From Enterobacter sp. SA187 (GTDB lineage Bacteria; Pseudomonadota; Gammaproteobacteria; Enterobacterales; Enterobacteriaceae), in contig NZ_CP019113.1 of NCBI RefSeq assembly GCF_001888805.2, positions 248,001 through 312,000 of the forward strand: a DNA stretch of 64,000 bases, in the 5' to 3' direction. Under the pieces are notes generated by a model. The model worked only from the letters and a program-made list of their open reading frames with translations, was not told the DNA's origin and made no database searches. Shown here piece by piece: positions 8,568-16,752 of this stretch (positions are counted from its first letter, which is position 1; every line of letters begins with the position of its first letter). The position numbers and the translations under genes were made by a program.

Positions 8568-8947
8568 TTTTTAAAAAGGATTTTTTAGTGATCCGGATCG
8601 TAATTATTTGCTTGCTGAAAAGCAGAGCGGGAAGACGTGATGAGCATCAATAATAATTTGTGATAATGGCATTAAATAAAGACTGCGATCACATAAATAT
8701 ATTATTAACTTAGTAACAACAAAGATTTCATAAAAAATGAAAAACCATATTTATCAGCATGATAGTGGATTAGCAGACATATAGTACCTGTTGTGACTTT
8801 ATTTTTTAGTCATCATTAAATTTATAATTATTCATTACCCATGGCATCAGGGTTAATTTGCAGACAGAAATTTCAATTTCAAAAAATTTAAAACAGTAAG
8901 GATTAGCTTATTGATGTTTATCGGGAGGGGGAGTTGAGAGGAGGAGT
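8568..8947. other. AT-rich gap kdgM - yqeF
   Basis: No credible gene. The part next to kdgM probably holds its promoter region. A half-site GATCACAT at about 8687-8694 resembles one arm of a CRP site, but the other arm is poor. The remainder shows nothing recognisable until the REP cluster. Confidence 0.4.
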
Positions 8948-8954
8948 CTGGCAC

Positions 8955-9080
8955 GCCCGGCGGCGCAAGCTTGCCGGGCCTACACAGAGACCCAACACCA
9001 CAAACGTAGGCCGGGCAAGCGTAGCGCCGCCCGGCAAAACAGCCATAAACCCAGGCCGGGCAAGCGCAGCGCCGCCCGGC
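8955..9080. repeat. REP (repetitive extragenic palindrome) cluster, three copies
   Basis: Three GC-rich imperfect palindromes of the enterobacterial REP type lie at 8955-8983, 9006-9035 and 9053-9080. The first reads GCCCGGCGGCGCAAGC and ends GGGCCTAC; the second and third are inverted relative to it and begin (GT)AGGCCGGGCAAGCG. Such arrays lie after genes and can stabilise mRNA 3' ends or bind gyrase or IHF. They are just downstream of yqeF. Confidence 0.85.
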
Positions 9081-9093
9081 ACACAAGACAAAA

Positions 9094-10275
9094 TCAGTCG
9101 CGCTCGATCGCCAGCGCCACGCCCTGCCCGCCGCCAATGCACAGCGTCGCCAGGCCCTTGTGCGCCCGCCGTTTCACCATTTCATGCACCAACGACACCA
9201 GAATACGGCAGCCGGACGCGCCAATCGGATGCCCCAGCGCAATGGCCCCGCCGTTAACGTTTACCCGCCGCTCGTCCCATTCCAGGATCTGCCCGACCGA
9301 CAGCGCCTGCGCCGCAAAGGCTTCGTTGGCCTCGATCAGATCGACATCCTGTAGCTGCCATCCCGCGCGCTCAAGGCAGCGCCGTGTGGCATATACCGGC
9401 GCAATGCCCATCAGCGCCGGATCCACTCCGACGCTGGCAAAAGCCCGGATGCGCGCCATGATCGGCAGGTTAAGTTCCAGCGCCTTGCTTTCGCTCATCA
9501 TCAGCACCGCCGCCGCGCCGTCGTTAATGGATGACGCATTGCCCGCCGTCACCGATCCGCTGCGATCAAAGACCGGGCTGAGCCCCGCCAGCCCTTCGGC
9601 GCTGGCGTCGGTGCGCGGCTGCTCGTCGCACTCCACCCGCAGCGTCTGCCCGCCGGGGCGATCCACCAGCACCGGCACGATTTCGTCGCGAAAGCGCCCC
9701 GCGTCTATCGCGGCGCGGGCTTTTTGCTGGGAGCGTAAGGCGTAATCATCCTGGCGCTCACGGCTGATGCCGTACTCCCGCGCCAGATTCTCCGCCGTCA
9801 CGCCCATATGATAATCATTAAAGGCGTCCCACAGGCCGTCATGCACCAGGCTGTCGATCAGCTGGCTGTTGCCAAGCGGCGCACCGGTGCGGCTGTCCGT
9901 CAGCACGTGTGGCGCACGGCTCATGTTCTCCTGGCCGCCCGCGATGACGATATCCGCCTCGCCGCACTGGATCGCCTGTGTCGCCAGATGCAGCGCTTTC
10001 AGCCCGGATCCGCAGACATCATTAATGGTGATGGCCGACACCGAATTCGGTAGCCCGCCCTTGATCGCCGTCTGGCGGGCAGGGTTTTGCCCGGCACCGG
10101 CGGTTAATACCTGTCCGAGGATCACTTCATCTATATGTTGCGGGATCACGCCACTGCGTTCGATAAGCGCTTTGACCACCAGACTGCCGAGTTCCACCGC
10201 AGAATGACGAGATAAAGCGCCCTGAAAACAGCCGATAGGCGTGCGCACGGCCCCTACGATCACGACATCTTTCAT
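9094..10275 (-). CDS. yqeF: Acetyl-CoA acetyltransferase YqeF (thiolase)
   Basis: A 393-residue type II thiolase that condenses two acetyl-CoA or cleaves acetoacetyl-CoA. The active-site Cys is in INDVCGSG (about 88), with NEAFAAQ (about 316), the His in GHPIGASG (about 349) and the second Cys in CIGGGQG (about 379). It matches E. coli YqeF closely, including length. In E. coli yqeF lies a short way from kduI, as here, which makes it a conserved-backbone marker for the left edge of the variable interval. AGAGG precedes the ATG. Confidence 0.92.
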   Translation of the reverse strand: MKDVVIVGAVRTPIGCFQGALSRHSAVELGSLVVKALIERSGVIPQHIDEVILGQVLTAGAGQNPARQTAIKGGLPNSVSAITINDVCGSGLKALHLATQAIQCGEADIVIAGGQENMSRAPHVLTDSRTGAPLGNSQLIDSLVHDGLWDAFNDYHMGVTAENLAREYGISRERQDDYALRSQQKARAAIDAGRFRDEIVPVLVDRPGGQTLRVECDEQPRTDASAEGLAGLSPVFDRSGSVTAGNASSINDGAAAVLMMSESKALELNLPIMARIRAFASVGVDPALMGIAPVYATRRCLERAGWQLQDVDLIEANEAFAAQALSVGQILEWDERRVNVNGGAIALGHPIGASGCRILVSLVHEMVKRRAHKGLATLCIGGGQGVALAIERD

Positions 10276-10394
10276 CTCTACCTCTGCTTAGCTTGTCCCG
10301 GCAATAGTAGAGGATTGTTATTAACTATTTTCTTAATTGTTTAGGATTGGTGACTACTATCACAGAGGAATTTCATACGGCAGGATGAGGGAAA

Positions 10395-10420
10395 CACGCG
10401 CCAGCGGCAGCTGACGCGTG
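10395..10420 (-). terminator. Probable terminator of the methionine-type ABC operon
   Basis: On the minus strand a stem CACGCG...CGCGTG with an inner CAGC/GCTG pairing is followed by only three T. It lies 12 bp after the substrate-binding protein stop. The hairpin is strong but the T run short. Confidence 0.6.
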
Positions 10421-10431
10421 AAGGGGCAGGG

Positions 10432-11244
10432 TTAGTTGTTAACCGGGATCACCGCGCCTTTGTATTTGGTGCGGATCCACTCCTGAATTTCTTTCGAGTG
10501 CAGCACTTTCACCAGCTCGACGATCTCTTTTTTCTTCTCATCGCCGCGATGCACAGTGATGATATTGGCGTACGGGTTGTTTTCGCCGCTTTCCACGGCA
10601 ATCGGATCTTTCACCGGATCCAGGCCAGCATCGATGGCATAGTTGGCGTTAATTACCACTGCGTCGCCTTCGTCGTTGTTATACATCTGCGGCAGCAGAG
10701 AACCTTCGACGTTCGGCAGGAACTTCAGCTTTTTCGGGTTTTCCACGATGTCGCTGATGCGGGCGGTCACTTTGTCGATGCCCGGCTTCAGTTTGATCAC
10801 ACCCTCTTTCTCGAAGATAGAGAGAATACGACCCTCTTCCGCCACCGCGTCACGCATGATGACTTTGCCGCCTTCCGGCAGATCTTTCAGCGATTTGTAT
10901 TTTTTGGAGTAGATACCAATTGGCTCAATGTGGATCGCGCCCGCATTGACGAAATCATAGGTTTTGTCATCCGCATGATCTTTCAGCACGCTGTTCAGAT
11001 ACGGGATGTGCTGGAAATAGTTGGCGTCGATGTCGCGGCTTGCCAGCGCGGTGTTCGGCAGGATGTAGTCCTGGAACGGACGGATTTCCAGATCGATACC
11101 CTCTTTGGCGAGGATCGGCTTCGCCTGCTCCAGAATTTCCGCGTGCGGCACGTTGGATGCGCCCACGGTCAGGGTATCGGCCCAGGAAGCAAAGCTCAGG
11201 GCGCTCAGGGTGGCTGCGGCAATCAGTGTCAGTGTCTTTTTCAT
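10432..11244 (-). CDS. MetQ/NlpA-family substrate-binding protein, not lipidated
   Basis: A 270-residue periplasmic binding protein of the MetQ (NlpA) family, with the pattern LTVGASNVPHAEILEQ, NANYFQHIPYL and ADDKTYDFVNAGAIHIEPIGIYS. The usual MetQ is a lipoprotein, but here the signal peptide ends ASWAD with no cysteine, so it is predicted to be a soluble periplasmic protein. It is the third gene of a metN-metI-metQ-type operon, 27 bp after the permease. Likely ligands are methionine, its sulfoxide or another sulfur amino acid, because the operon is divergent from cysteine-forming enzymes. It is a paralogue and not the housekeeping metQ, which lies elsewhere in enterobacteria. Confidence 0.85.
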   Translation of the reverse strand: MKKTLTLIAAATLSALSFASWADTLTVGASNVPHAEILEQAKPILAKEGIDLEIRPFQDYILPNTALASRDIDANYFQHIPYLNSVLKDHADDKTYDFVNAGAIHIEPIGIYSKKYKSLKDLPEGGKVIMRDAVAEEGRILSIFEKEGVIKLKPGIDKVTARISDIVENPKKLKFLPNVEGSLLPQMYNNDEGDAVVINANYAIDAGLDPVKDPIAVESGENNPYANIITVHRGDEKKKEIVELVKVLHSKEIQEWIRTKYKGAVIPVNN

Positions 11245-11271
11245 GATGTTGGTTTCCAGTAATTGTTATGT

Positions 11272-11940
11272 TTAGCGTTTATCTAACAGAGAGGTCAACA
11301 CGTCGCCGCAGAACTGAATGATGAAGACAATCACCAGAATGGTTACTGTCGCCACCAGCGTGACGTCGTTATGGTTACGCTGGAATCCTTCCAGATATGC
11401 AAGATTTCCTAAGCCACCGGCACCGATAACACCTGCCATGGCGCTATAGCTCACCAGCGCGATCAGCGTGACGGTAATACCGGACACCAGCGCAGGCGAG
11501 GATTCAGGGATTAATACCCGGAATACGAGGGTGCTGAGGCGCGCGCCCATTGAACGCGTCGCTTCAATCACCCCTTTATCCACTTCACGCAGTGCAATTT
11601 CCACCAGGCGGGCATAAAAAGGCGCCGCGCCGACAATCAGCGCCGGCAGTGCCGCATCCGCGCCGAGAATGGTGCCGACAATCGTCTTGGTGAAGGGGAT
11701 CAGTAACACAATCAAAATGATGAACGGGATGGAACGGAACACGTTCACCACCACCGAAATCACGCTGTACAGCGGCTTATTCTGGAACAGGCCGCCTTTG
11801 GCGGTCAGGAACAGCGCCAGCCCCAGTAGCAGGCCGAGCGCAAAGGTCGCCACGCCGGACAGCGCCGTCATATATAAGGTTTCGAGCGTCGCCGCCCACA
11901 GCTGGTCCCATTTCAGGTGGGGCAGTAAATTCTCAATCAT
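11272..11940 (-). CDS. MetI-like ABC transporter permease
   Basis: A 222-residue inner-membrane permease with about five hydrophobic segments and the permease signature EVDKGVIEATRSMGARLSTLVFRVLIPES (EAA loop) near 135-165. This is the partner of the MetN-type ATPase. The reading frame overlaps the end of the ATPase gene by 8 bp, which indicates translational coupling. Substrate specificity follows the binding protein and is inferred to be methionine-related. Confidence 0.9.
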   Translation of the reverse strand: MIENLLPHLKWDQLWAATLETLYMTALSGVATFALGLLLGLALFLTAKGGLFQNKPLYSVISVVVNVFRSIPFIILIVLLIPFTKTIVGTILGADAALPALIVGAAPFYARLVEIALREVDKGVIEATRSMGARLSTLVFRVLIPESSPALVSGITVTLIALVSYSAMAGVIGAGGLGNLAYLEGFQRNHNDVTLVATVTILVIVFIIQFCGDVLTSLLDKR

Positions 11941-12955
11941 GCTTAATTACCTCGCCTTCAATATCACTCTGTTGCAGATCGGCAAGGATATTGTTCAGTT
12001 GTTCCTGATTTGCCACCACATGTACCCACAGCTGACCAAACAGGCCATGTGCGGTTTGCGTCATTTTGCCGTGCAGAATATTAAACGACAGGCCGTAGCG
12101 CAGCGTCAGTTCACTGACCACCGGTTGATAGGTTTTATTGCCGGTAAAGGTCAGTTTGATAATGCTGCCATCAAGACCGGAAGCCAGCGCCGGGTTAAAG
12201 GCCTCTTCCTCCGCATACTGGCTCACCTGGCGCACAAACTGACGGGTGATCGGCTGTTGCGGATGGGTAAACACCTGAAGCACATCGCCCTCTTCCACCA
12301 CTTTGCCGTTTTCCATTACCGCCACGCGATCGCAGATCTTGCGCACCACGTGCATCTCATGGGTGATCAGCACAATGGTCAGCTTAAAGCGGCGGTTAAT
12401 ATCCAGCAGCAGATCGAGAATTTGATCGGTGGTCTGCGGATCGAGCGCCGAGGTGGCTTCGTCACACAGCAGCACGTCCGGGCTGTTGGCCAGCGCGCGG
12501 GCAATACCGACGCGCTGTTTCTGGCCGCCGCTGAGCTGCGACGGGTAGGCTTTTTCGCGTCCGGTCAGGCCCACCAGCTCAATCAGCTCCGCCACGCGGG
12601 CGGCGATTTTCGCTTTCGGCACACCGGCGATCTGCATCGAAAAGGCGATGTTCTCGCTGACGGTGCGCGACCACAGCAGGTTAAAGTGCTGAAAGACCAT
12701 GCTGATCTTCAGACGCGCCTGGCGCAACGCTTCGCCCTCGGCGCTGGAAATATTCTGCCCGTTGATGGTGACATCCCCGGAGGTCGGTTTTTCCAGACCG
12801 TTAAGCAGACGGATCAGCGTGCTTTTTCCTGCGCCGCTGTAGCCGATAATGCCGTAAATTTGTCCCTGCTCCACCGTCAGGTTAACGCTATCCACGGCGG
12901 TGATAGGCACCTTTCCGTGGTCAAAAATCTTGGAAATATTCCGAAGGACGATCAT
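11933..12955 (-). CDS. MetN-like ABC transporter ATPase
   Basis: A 340-residue ATPase with Walker A GYSGAGKST (about 38-46), signature LSGGQKQR (about 140), Walker B VLLCDEATSALDP and H-loop ITHEMHV. A C-terminal NIL/ACT-like regulatory domain (about 265-340) is present; in E. coli MetN this domain binds methionine and inhibits transport from inside. First gene of the operon, divergent from mtcB. No strong ribosome site precedes the ATG at 12955. Confidence 0.9.
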   Translation of the reverse strand: MIVLRNISKIFDHGKVPITAVDSVNLTVEQGQIYGIIGYSGAGKSTLIRLLNGLEKPTSGDVTINGQNISSAEGEALRQARLKISMVFQHFNLLWSRTVSENIAFSMQIAGVPKAKIAARVAELIELVGLTGREKAYPSQLSGGQKQRVGIARALANSPDVLLCDEATSALDPQTTDQILDLLLDINRRFKLTIVLITHEMHVVRKICDRVAVMENGKVVEEGDVLQVFTHPQQPITRQFVRQVSQYAEEEAFNPALASGLDGSIIKLTFTGNKTYQPVVSELTLRYGLSFNILHGKMTQTAHGLFGQLWVHVVANQEQLNNILADLQQSDIEGEVIKHD

Positions 12956-12991
12956 GTATGTGTTCTATCCGTTTTGGCGGTTTAGCAGTAT

Positions 12992-13007
12992 GGATGTCCA
13001 GACGATA
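12992..13007. promoter_or_regulatory. Possible MetJ double met-box near the ABC operon
   Basis: GGATGTCC followed directly by AGACGATA matches tandem copies of the met box AGACGTCT at 10 of 16 positions. It lies 37 bp upstream of the metN-like gene. MetJ binds tandem 8-bp boxes; individually weak boxes are normal, so this is suggestive only. Confidence 0.35.
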
Positions 13008-13201
13008 ATAATCTGTCGCAATTATAATTGAAATAACTTAATCATCATTGCTTATACCTGTTAGCTATAACCAGTATGGCAAAAGGGTTGGCTGTGTAAT
13101 GGATATTTTCAGCATTGGTTAGCTAAAAAACGCATAAATCACGGACAATTTATGCGCCATTCGCCTGTTTTTACGGCAAAAGTGCCGTTTTATAGCAATC
13201 A

Positions 13202-13217
13202 ACACGTCCGGATGTCT
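13202..13217. promoter_or_regulatory. Possible MetJ double met-box near mtcB
   Basis: ACACGTCC followed directly by GGATGTCT matches two AGACGTCT met boxes at 12 of 16 positions. It lies about 135 bp before mtcB. Regulation by methionine through MetJ would fit a pathway that consumes methionine-derived homocysteine, but CysB is an alternative regulator. Confidence 0.4.
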
Positions 13218-13351
13218 ACAGGGATTTCCTTCCTGATGGCTGAACAGCAGGTGATATTCCTTTTCGATCTAAAATGCAGAGAAAGATTCTTTAATCCGCG
13301 AAAATCGCAGACCTATTATCCAGGCATCGTGTTAACTACGGATCGCACACC

Positions 13352-14341
13352 ATGTCTGTTGCCCATTCTGTCACTGAATTAATCGGCCATACGCCGCTAC
13401 TCCAGCTGCATAAGCTGCAGCGCGGGCCCTGTGAGCTGTACCTGAAGCTGGAAAACCAAAATCCCGGCGGGTCGATTAAAGATCGCGTGGCGCTGTCGAT
13501 GATTGAAGCCGCCGAGCGGGAAGGCTTACTGAAGCCAGGCGGCACCATTATTGAAGCCACCGCCGGTAATACCGGGCTGGGGCTGGCGCTGATCGCCGCG
13601 CAAAAAGGCTACCGGGTACTGCTGGTGGTGCCGGATAAAATGAGCCGCGAGAAGATCTTCCACCTGCGGGCGCTGGGCGCAGAGGTGGTGCTCACCCGCT
13701 CGGACGTCACCAAAGGCCATCCGGCGTATTACCAGGATTACGCTCTGCGTCTGGCGCAGGATATGCCTGGCGCCTATTACATCGACCAGTTTAACAATCC
13801 GGCCAATCCGCTGGCCCACGCTGCCACCGCCAAAGAGATATATGATCAGCTCGACGGGCGCGTGGACGCCATTGTTGTCGGCGTCGGCTCTGGCGGCACC
13901 CTCGGCGGCCTGCAAGCCTGGTTTGCGCGCCACTCACCGCATACCGAATTTGTGCTGGCGGATCCCGAAGGTTCCATTCTTGCCGACCAGGTGGAAAGCG
14001 GGCGGCACGGCGAGGCGGGATCATGGCGGGTGGAAGGCATCGGCGAAGACTTTATTCCGCCGCTTGCGCTTATTGAGGGCGTGAAACAGGCGTACCGCGT
14101 CAGCGATGCCGACGCCTTTGCCACCGCGCGCCTGCTGCTACAGCGCGAAGGCGTGCTCGCCGGATCCTCCACCGGTACGCTGCTGGCGGCGGCGCTGCGT
14201 TACTGCGCAGCCCAGACCACGCCGAAACGCGTGGTGACCTTCGCCTGCGACAGCGGCAACAAATATCTCTCAAAAATGTTTAACGACGACTGGCTGCGCG
14301 AGCAGGGTCTGATCAGCAATGCCTGTAAGGAAGAAAAATGA
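13352..14341 (+). CDS. mtcB: Cystathionine beta-synthase / cysteine synthase-like PLP enzyme (MtcB)
   Basis: A 329-residue fold-type II PLP enzyme of the cysteine synthase / cystathionine beta-synthase family. The PLP lysine is in GGSIKDRV (about 43), the substrate loop is EATAGNTGLG (about 70), the phosphate-binding loop is GVGSGGTLGG (about 172) and a Ser is found in GSSTGT near 268. It lacks the C-terminal Bateman domain of animal CBS. It overlaps the cystathionine gamma-lyase gene by 4 bp (ATGA). This pairing was described as mtcBC in Klebsiella pneumoniae reverse transsulfuration and is called mccAB in Bacillus. The predicted reaction is homocysteine plus serine or O-acetylserine to cystathionine. 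Confidence 0.85.
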   Translation: MSVAHSVTELIGHTPLLQLHKLQRGPCELYLKLENQNPGGSIKDRVALSMIEAAEREGLLKPGGTIIEATAGNTGLGLALIAAQKGYRVLLVVPDKMSREKIFHLRALGAEVVLTRSDVTKGHPAYYQDYALRLAQDMPGAYYIDQFNNPANPLAHAATAKEIYDQLDGRVDAIVVGVGSGGTLGGLQAWFARHSPHTEFVLADPEGSILADQVESGRHGEAGSWRVEGIGEDFIPPLALIEGVKQAYRVSDADAFATARLLLQREGVLAGSSTGTLLAAALRYCAAQTTPKRVVTFACDSGNKYLSKMFNDDWLREQGLISNACKEEK

Positions 14342-15486
14342 AAACATTAAATACCCTCAGCGTGCACAGCGGCGCGTTTAACGATCAGCATGGCGCGGTG
14401 ATGCCGCCGATTTACGCCACCTCCACCTTTGCGCAGCCTGCACCGGGTCAGCACACCGGCTACGAATACTCCCGTAGCGGCAACCCGACGCGTCACGCGC
14501 TGGAGAGTGCCATCGCCGAACTGGAAGGCGGTGCGCGCGGCTACGCCTTCGCCTCTGGGCTGGCGGCCATTTCCACGGTGCTGGAGCTGCTGGACAAAGA
14601 CAGCCACATTGTCGCCATCGACGATGTTTACGGCGGCACCTACCGTTTAATCGAAAACGTGCGCCGCCGCAGCACGGGCTTACAGGTGAGCTGGGTGAAG
14701 CCGGATGATCTGGCGGGTCTGGAGGCGGCGATCCGCCCGGACACACGGATGATCTGGGTCGAGACGCCGACCAACCCGCTGCTGAAGCTGGCGGATCTGG
14801 AAGCCATCGCCGCCATCGCCAGACGCCACAACCTGATCAGCGTGGCGGATAACACCTTTGCCTCGCCGCTGATCCATCGTCCGCTGGCGCTGGGTTTTGA
14901 CATCGTGGTGCACTCCGCCACCAAATACCTTAACGGTCATTCGGACGTGGTGGCCGGGCTGGCGGTGGTGGGCGATCGCCCTGAACTGGCTGAACAACTT
15001 GGCTATCTGCAAAACGCCGTCGGCGGCGTGCTCGATCCCTTCAGCAGTTTTCTCACCCTGCGCGGCATCCGCACTCTGGCGCTGCGTATTGAGCGGCACA
15101 GCAGCAACGCCCTGCGGCTGGCGCAATGGCTGGAACAGCAGCCGCAGGTTGAACAGGTCTTTTTCCCGTGGCTGGAATCACATCCGCAGTATCAGCTGGC
15201 CCGCCGCCAGATGGCGCTGCCGGGCGGTATGATCTCCATCGTGGTGAAAGGCGATGAACAGCGTGCCGCGCAAATCATCAGCCGTCTCACGCTCTTTACG
15301 CTGGCAGAAAGCCTCGGCGGCGTGGAAAGCCTGGTGAGCCAGCCGTTCTTTATGACCCACGCCTCTATCCCGCTGGCGCAACGTCTCGCTAATGGCATTA
15401 CGCCGCAGTTAATCCGGTTATCGGTTGGGATCGAAGATGAGAAAGATCTGCTGGAAGATCTGAAACAGGCACTGGCAGAAGATTAA
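14338..15486 (+). CDS. mtcC: Cystathionine gamma-lyase (MtcC)
   Basis: A 382-residue Cys/Met-metabolism PLP enzyme. The PLP lysine lies in VHSATKYLNGHSD (about 197), the cofactor Tyr and Arg in YEYSRSGNPTR (about 42-50), and ADNTFASP (about 172) precedes. It is predicted to split cystathionine to cysteine, ammonia and 2-oxobutyrate. The family also contains MetB and methionine gamma-lyase, and sequence alone does not fully separate them. Translational coupling to mtcB and the facing methionine-type importer favour reverse transsulfuration. No terminator is obvious within 150 bp downstream. Confidence 0.85.
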   Translation: MKTLNTLSVHSGAFNDQHGAVMPPIYATSTFAQPAPGQHTGYEYSRSGNPTRHALESAIAELEGGARGYAFASGLAAISTVLELLDKDSHIVAIDDVYGGTYRLIENVRRRSTGLQVSWVKPDDLAGLEAAIRPDTRMIWVETPTNPLLKLADLEAIAAIARRHNLISVADNTFASPLIHRPLALGFDIVVHSATKYLNGHSDVVAGLAVVGDRPELAEQLGYLQNAVGGVLDPFSSFLTLRGIRTLALRIERHSSNALRLAQWLEQQPQVEQVFFPWLESHPQYQLARRQMALPGGMISIVVKGDEQRAAQIISRLTLFTLAESLGGVESLVSQPFFMTHASIPLAQRLANGITPQLIRLSVGIEDEKDLLEDLKQALAED

Positions 15487-15626
15487 GCTGGTGCAGAACT
15501 GAGCTTAACATTTGATAAGCACATTCTTAAAATAGTTAACGTTTGCGTAAAAAATTTTTGAAGAAATTGCACGTGCCATATTGCGGATAATCTTAATGAT
15601 GACTAATTTTATTCGGTTACTCATAC

Positions 15627-15646
15627 CCTCTCGCCATATTGAGAGG
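15627..15646 (+). promoter_or_regulatory. Hairpin that could hide a ribosome site before the AriR-like gene
   Basis: CCTCTC at 15627-15632 can pair with GAGAGG at 15641-15646 across an 8-nt loop. GAGAGG is also the Shine-Dalgarno sequence for a 16-codon frame (15655-15705) that overlaps the start of the AriR-like gene. Confidence 0.35.
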
Positions 15647-15654
15647 AAAACGTT

Positions 15655-15705
15655 ATGAATTTTGAGGATCTTTTATGCACACCGCGACATCAGAAGAACA
15701 GTTGA
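15655..15705 (+). CDS. Possible 16-codon leader frame overlapping the AriR-like gene
   Basis: ATG at 15655 follows a good GAGAGG at 8 bases and opens a frame of 16 codons ending TGA at 15703-15705, inside the AriR-like gene in another frame. The peptide has no recognisable feature. Translation of it could influence initiation at 15675. It may equally be chance. Confidence 0.2.
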   Translation: MNFEDLLCTPRHQKNS

Positions 15706-15923
15706 ATGAATACTTCGGCCAGAGCGCGCAGACGTTTGAAGCCGAAAGACTGTTCATCCAGGAGCTTTCGGCAAGTCTGAAGCGTAACCAGATAGAGGTC
15801 ACCAATAAGAACCTTATTCTGGCGGTGATCCGCTTACTTGAGACGGAAGAGGATGTTGTAAAACTGGATGTCTATCGCAGCGCGCTGGAAAAGATTGTTC
15901 AGCAAACGCCAGATGACCTGTAA
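15675..15923 (+). CDS. AriR/YmgB-family small connector protein
   Basis: An 82-residue protein matching the AriR (YmgB) family of E. coli: ...GQSAQTFEAERLFIQELSASLKRNQIEVTNKNLILAVIRLLETEEDVVKLDVYRSALEKIV. The compact helical family dimerises; in E. coli its relatives in the ycgZ-ymgABC operon act through the Rcs phosphorelay and affect biofilm and acid resistance. AGGA lies 7 bases before the ATG. It diverges in orientation from the three related genes downstream. Confidence 0.8.
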   Translation: MHTATSEEQLNEYFGQSAQTFEAERLFIQELSASLKRNQIEVTNKNLILAVIRLLETEEDVVKLDVYRSALEKIVQQTPDDL

Positions 15924-15988
15924 GTTTTGATAAAAATCCACCCGGTCTACCGTGAAACACGCACGGCTGACCGGTGTGAATTCTGAGA

Positions 15989-16213
15989 TTACGCGGATTG
16001 TTTTACCCGAACCTTAAGTAACTTACAGGCTCCTTCAAAAACGTGCTGGTGGTGTGGATCGGTCGTCATCATACGGCGTGCGCGCAGTACGAGGATGATA
16101 TTTTCGGCGTCTATAGCATGACCGTTACTCATAAGATGAGTCGCAGCCTCGCCGATAGCCTCTTGAATATTTTCAAGAAAAATCTGTTCATCTTCTTTCA
16201 ATTGCACTCTCAA
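15989..16213 (-). CDS. YmgA/AriR-family small protein
   Basis: About 74 residues with the family pattern EDEQIFLENIQEAIGEAATHLMSNGHAIDAENIILVLRARRMMTTD, related to the AriR-like protein 65 bp away and transcribed towards it. The start is uncertain: no ATG opens the frame; the choices are TTG at 16213 without a ribosome site, or TTG at 16201 with GAGAG 5 bases upstream. I give the longer frame; 16201 is the better supported by its ribosome site. Confidence 0.68.
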   Translation of the reverse strand: MRVQLKEDEQIFLENIQEAIGEAATHLMSNGHAIDAENIILVLRARRMMTTDPHHQHVFEGACKLLKVRVKQSA

Positions 16214-16310
16214 TGCGGGGTGGGATGTCTTCTTCTATGGCCGGAGCCATTATCAAAGTCACAGGAGCATCGATGAAGCATGCCAGAGCAAGTCTGATTA
16301 GAAGGGCGAA

Positions 16311-16337
16311 CTCTGCTAACCCGAAGGTTAAGCAGAG
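16311..16337. other. Inverted repeat after the YmgC-like gene
   Basis: CTCTGCTAACC and GGTTAAGCAGAG can pair with a CGAA loop and one bulge. No T run follows on either strand, so this is not a standard terminator; it may be an mRNA 3' structure. Confidence 0.4.
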
Positions 16338-16344
16338 GGACAGA

Positions 16345-16376
16345 TTAGTGTTTAGTGGTATTAGTGTTTAGTGGTA
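16345..16376. repeat. 16-bp perfect tandem duplication at a stop codon
   Basis: TTAGTGTTTAGTGGTA occurs twice in direct succession (16345-16360 and 16361-16376). The second copy encodes the last residues and stop of the minus-strand gene; the first is its duplicate just after the stop. It looks like a recent slippage duplication. Confidence 0.85.
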
Positions 16377-16648
16377 GAAGTACTTTTCTGCGCCAGCGAA
16401 CTGCGCAAACTCTGCTTTAGCGATCCCGGCGTGCTCACCGATTGAGTTTGCAGCGACCGGAACTGATGAACACCGTTAATGGCGGTCCGGAAAGCATCGC
16501 GCCTTTCCCGGTCGGTTTCATTTTGCAGATTTTCCTGTAACTGGCCGATAAGCGCATCAAAGGAAACGTTGTCATCATTTTCGAGAAGATGCAACACCGC
16601 TTCCCCCATGATGGTATCTACCAGTCTTTCCTTATCATTTTTGCTCAT
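16361..16648 (-). CDS. YmgA/YmgC-like small protein
   Basis: A 95-residue protein: KNDKERLVDTIMGEAVLHLLENDDNVSFDALIGQLQENLQNETDRERRDAFRTAINGV, again the short helical connector pattern, followed by a Ser/Thr-rich tail. The start at 16648 has GAGAGG at a good distance; an ATG 12 bases upstream does not. A 16-bp tandem duplication lies across its stop codon. Membership of the YmgB family is inferred from pattern and neighbours. Confidence 0.65.
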   Translation of the reverse strand: MSKNDKERLVDTIMGEAVLHLLENDDNVSFDALIGQLQENLQNETDRERRDAFRTAINGVHQFRSLQTQSVSTPGSLKQSLRSSLAQKSTSTTKH

Positions 16649-16752
16649 TGAGCCTCTCATTATTGTTACCGTTAGGCACGGTGTAACCCGGTGAGTATGG
16701 CTGCGTCAGCGGCGGAAAGAAAGGGCCTGGACATAGATATTCACAATGAATT

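Larger units (their letters stand above)
12956..13351. promoter_or_regulatory. Divergent regulatory region, methionine ABC / mtcBC
   Basis: A 396-bp gap without a credible gene between two operons of sulfur amino acid metabolism. It contains two MetJ-like double boxes described separately, one near each operon, and AT-rich promoter-like stretches. The mtcB ribosome site is poor (GGA at 9 bases). Confidence 0.6.

Noticed and set aside
8641..8700. CRP site for kdgM
   Set aside because: One arm (GATCACAT) is good, but the other arm at the required spacing matches poorly.
8955..9080. CRISPR array
   Set aside because: The three repeats are spaced palindromes in alternating orientation with unequal spacers and match the REP family; no cas genes are near.
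8853..9257. Open frames through the REP cluster beside yqeF
   Set aside because: The Ala/Arg/Gly/Pro-rich translations arise from GC-rich palindromic repeats. There are no ribosome sites, and the frames run into yqeF in the wrong frame.
16311..16337. Terminator between small connector genes
   Set aside because: The hairpin is stable but lacks a T run on either strand; reported only as an inverted repeat.
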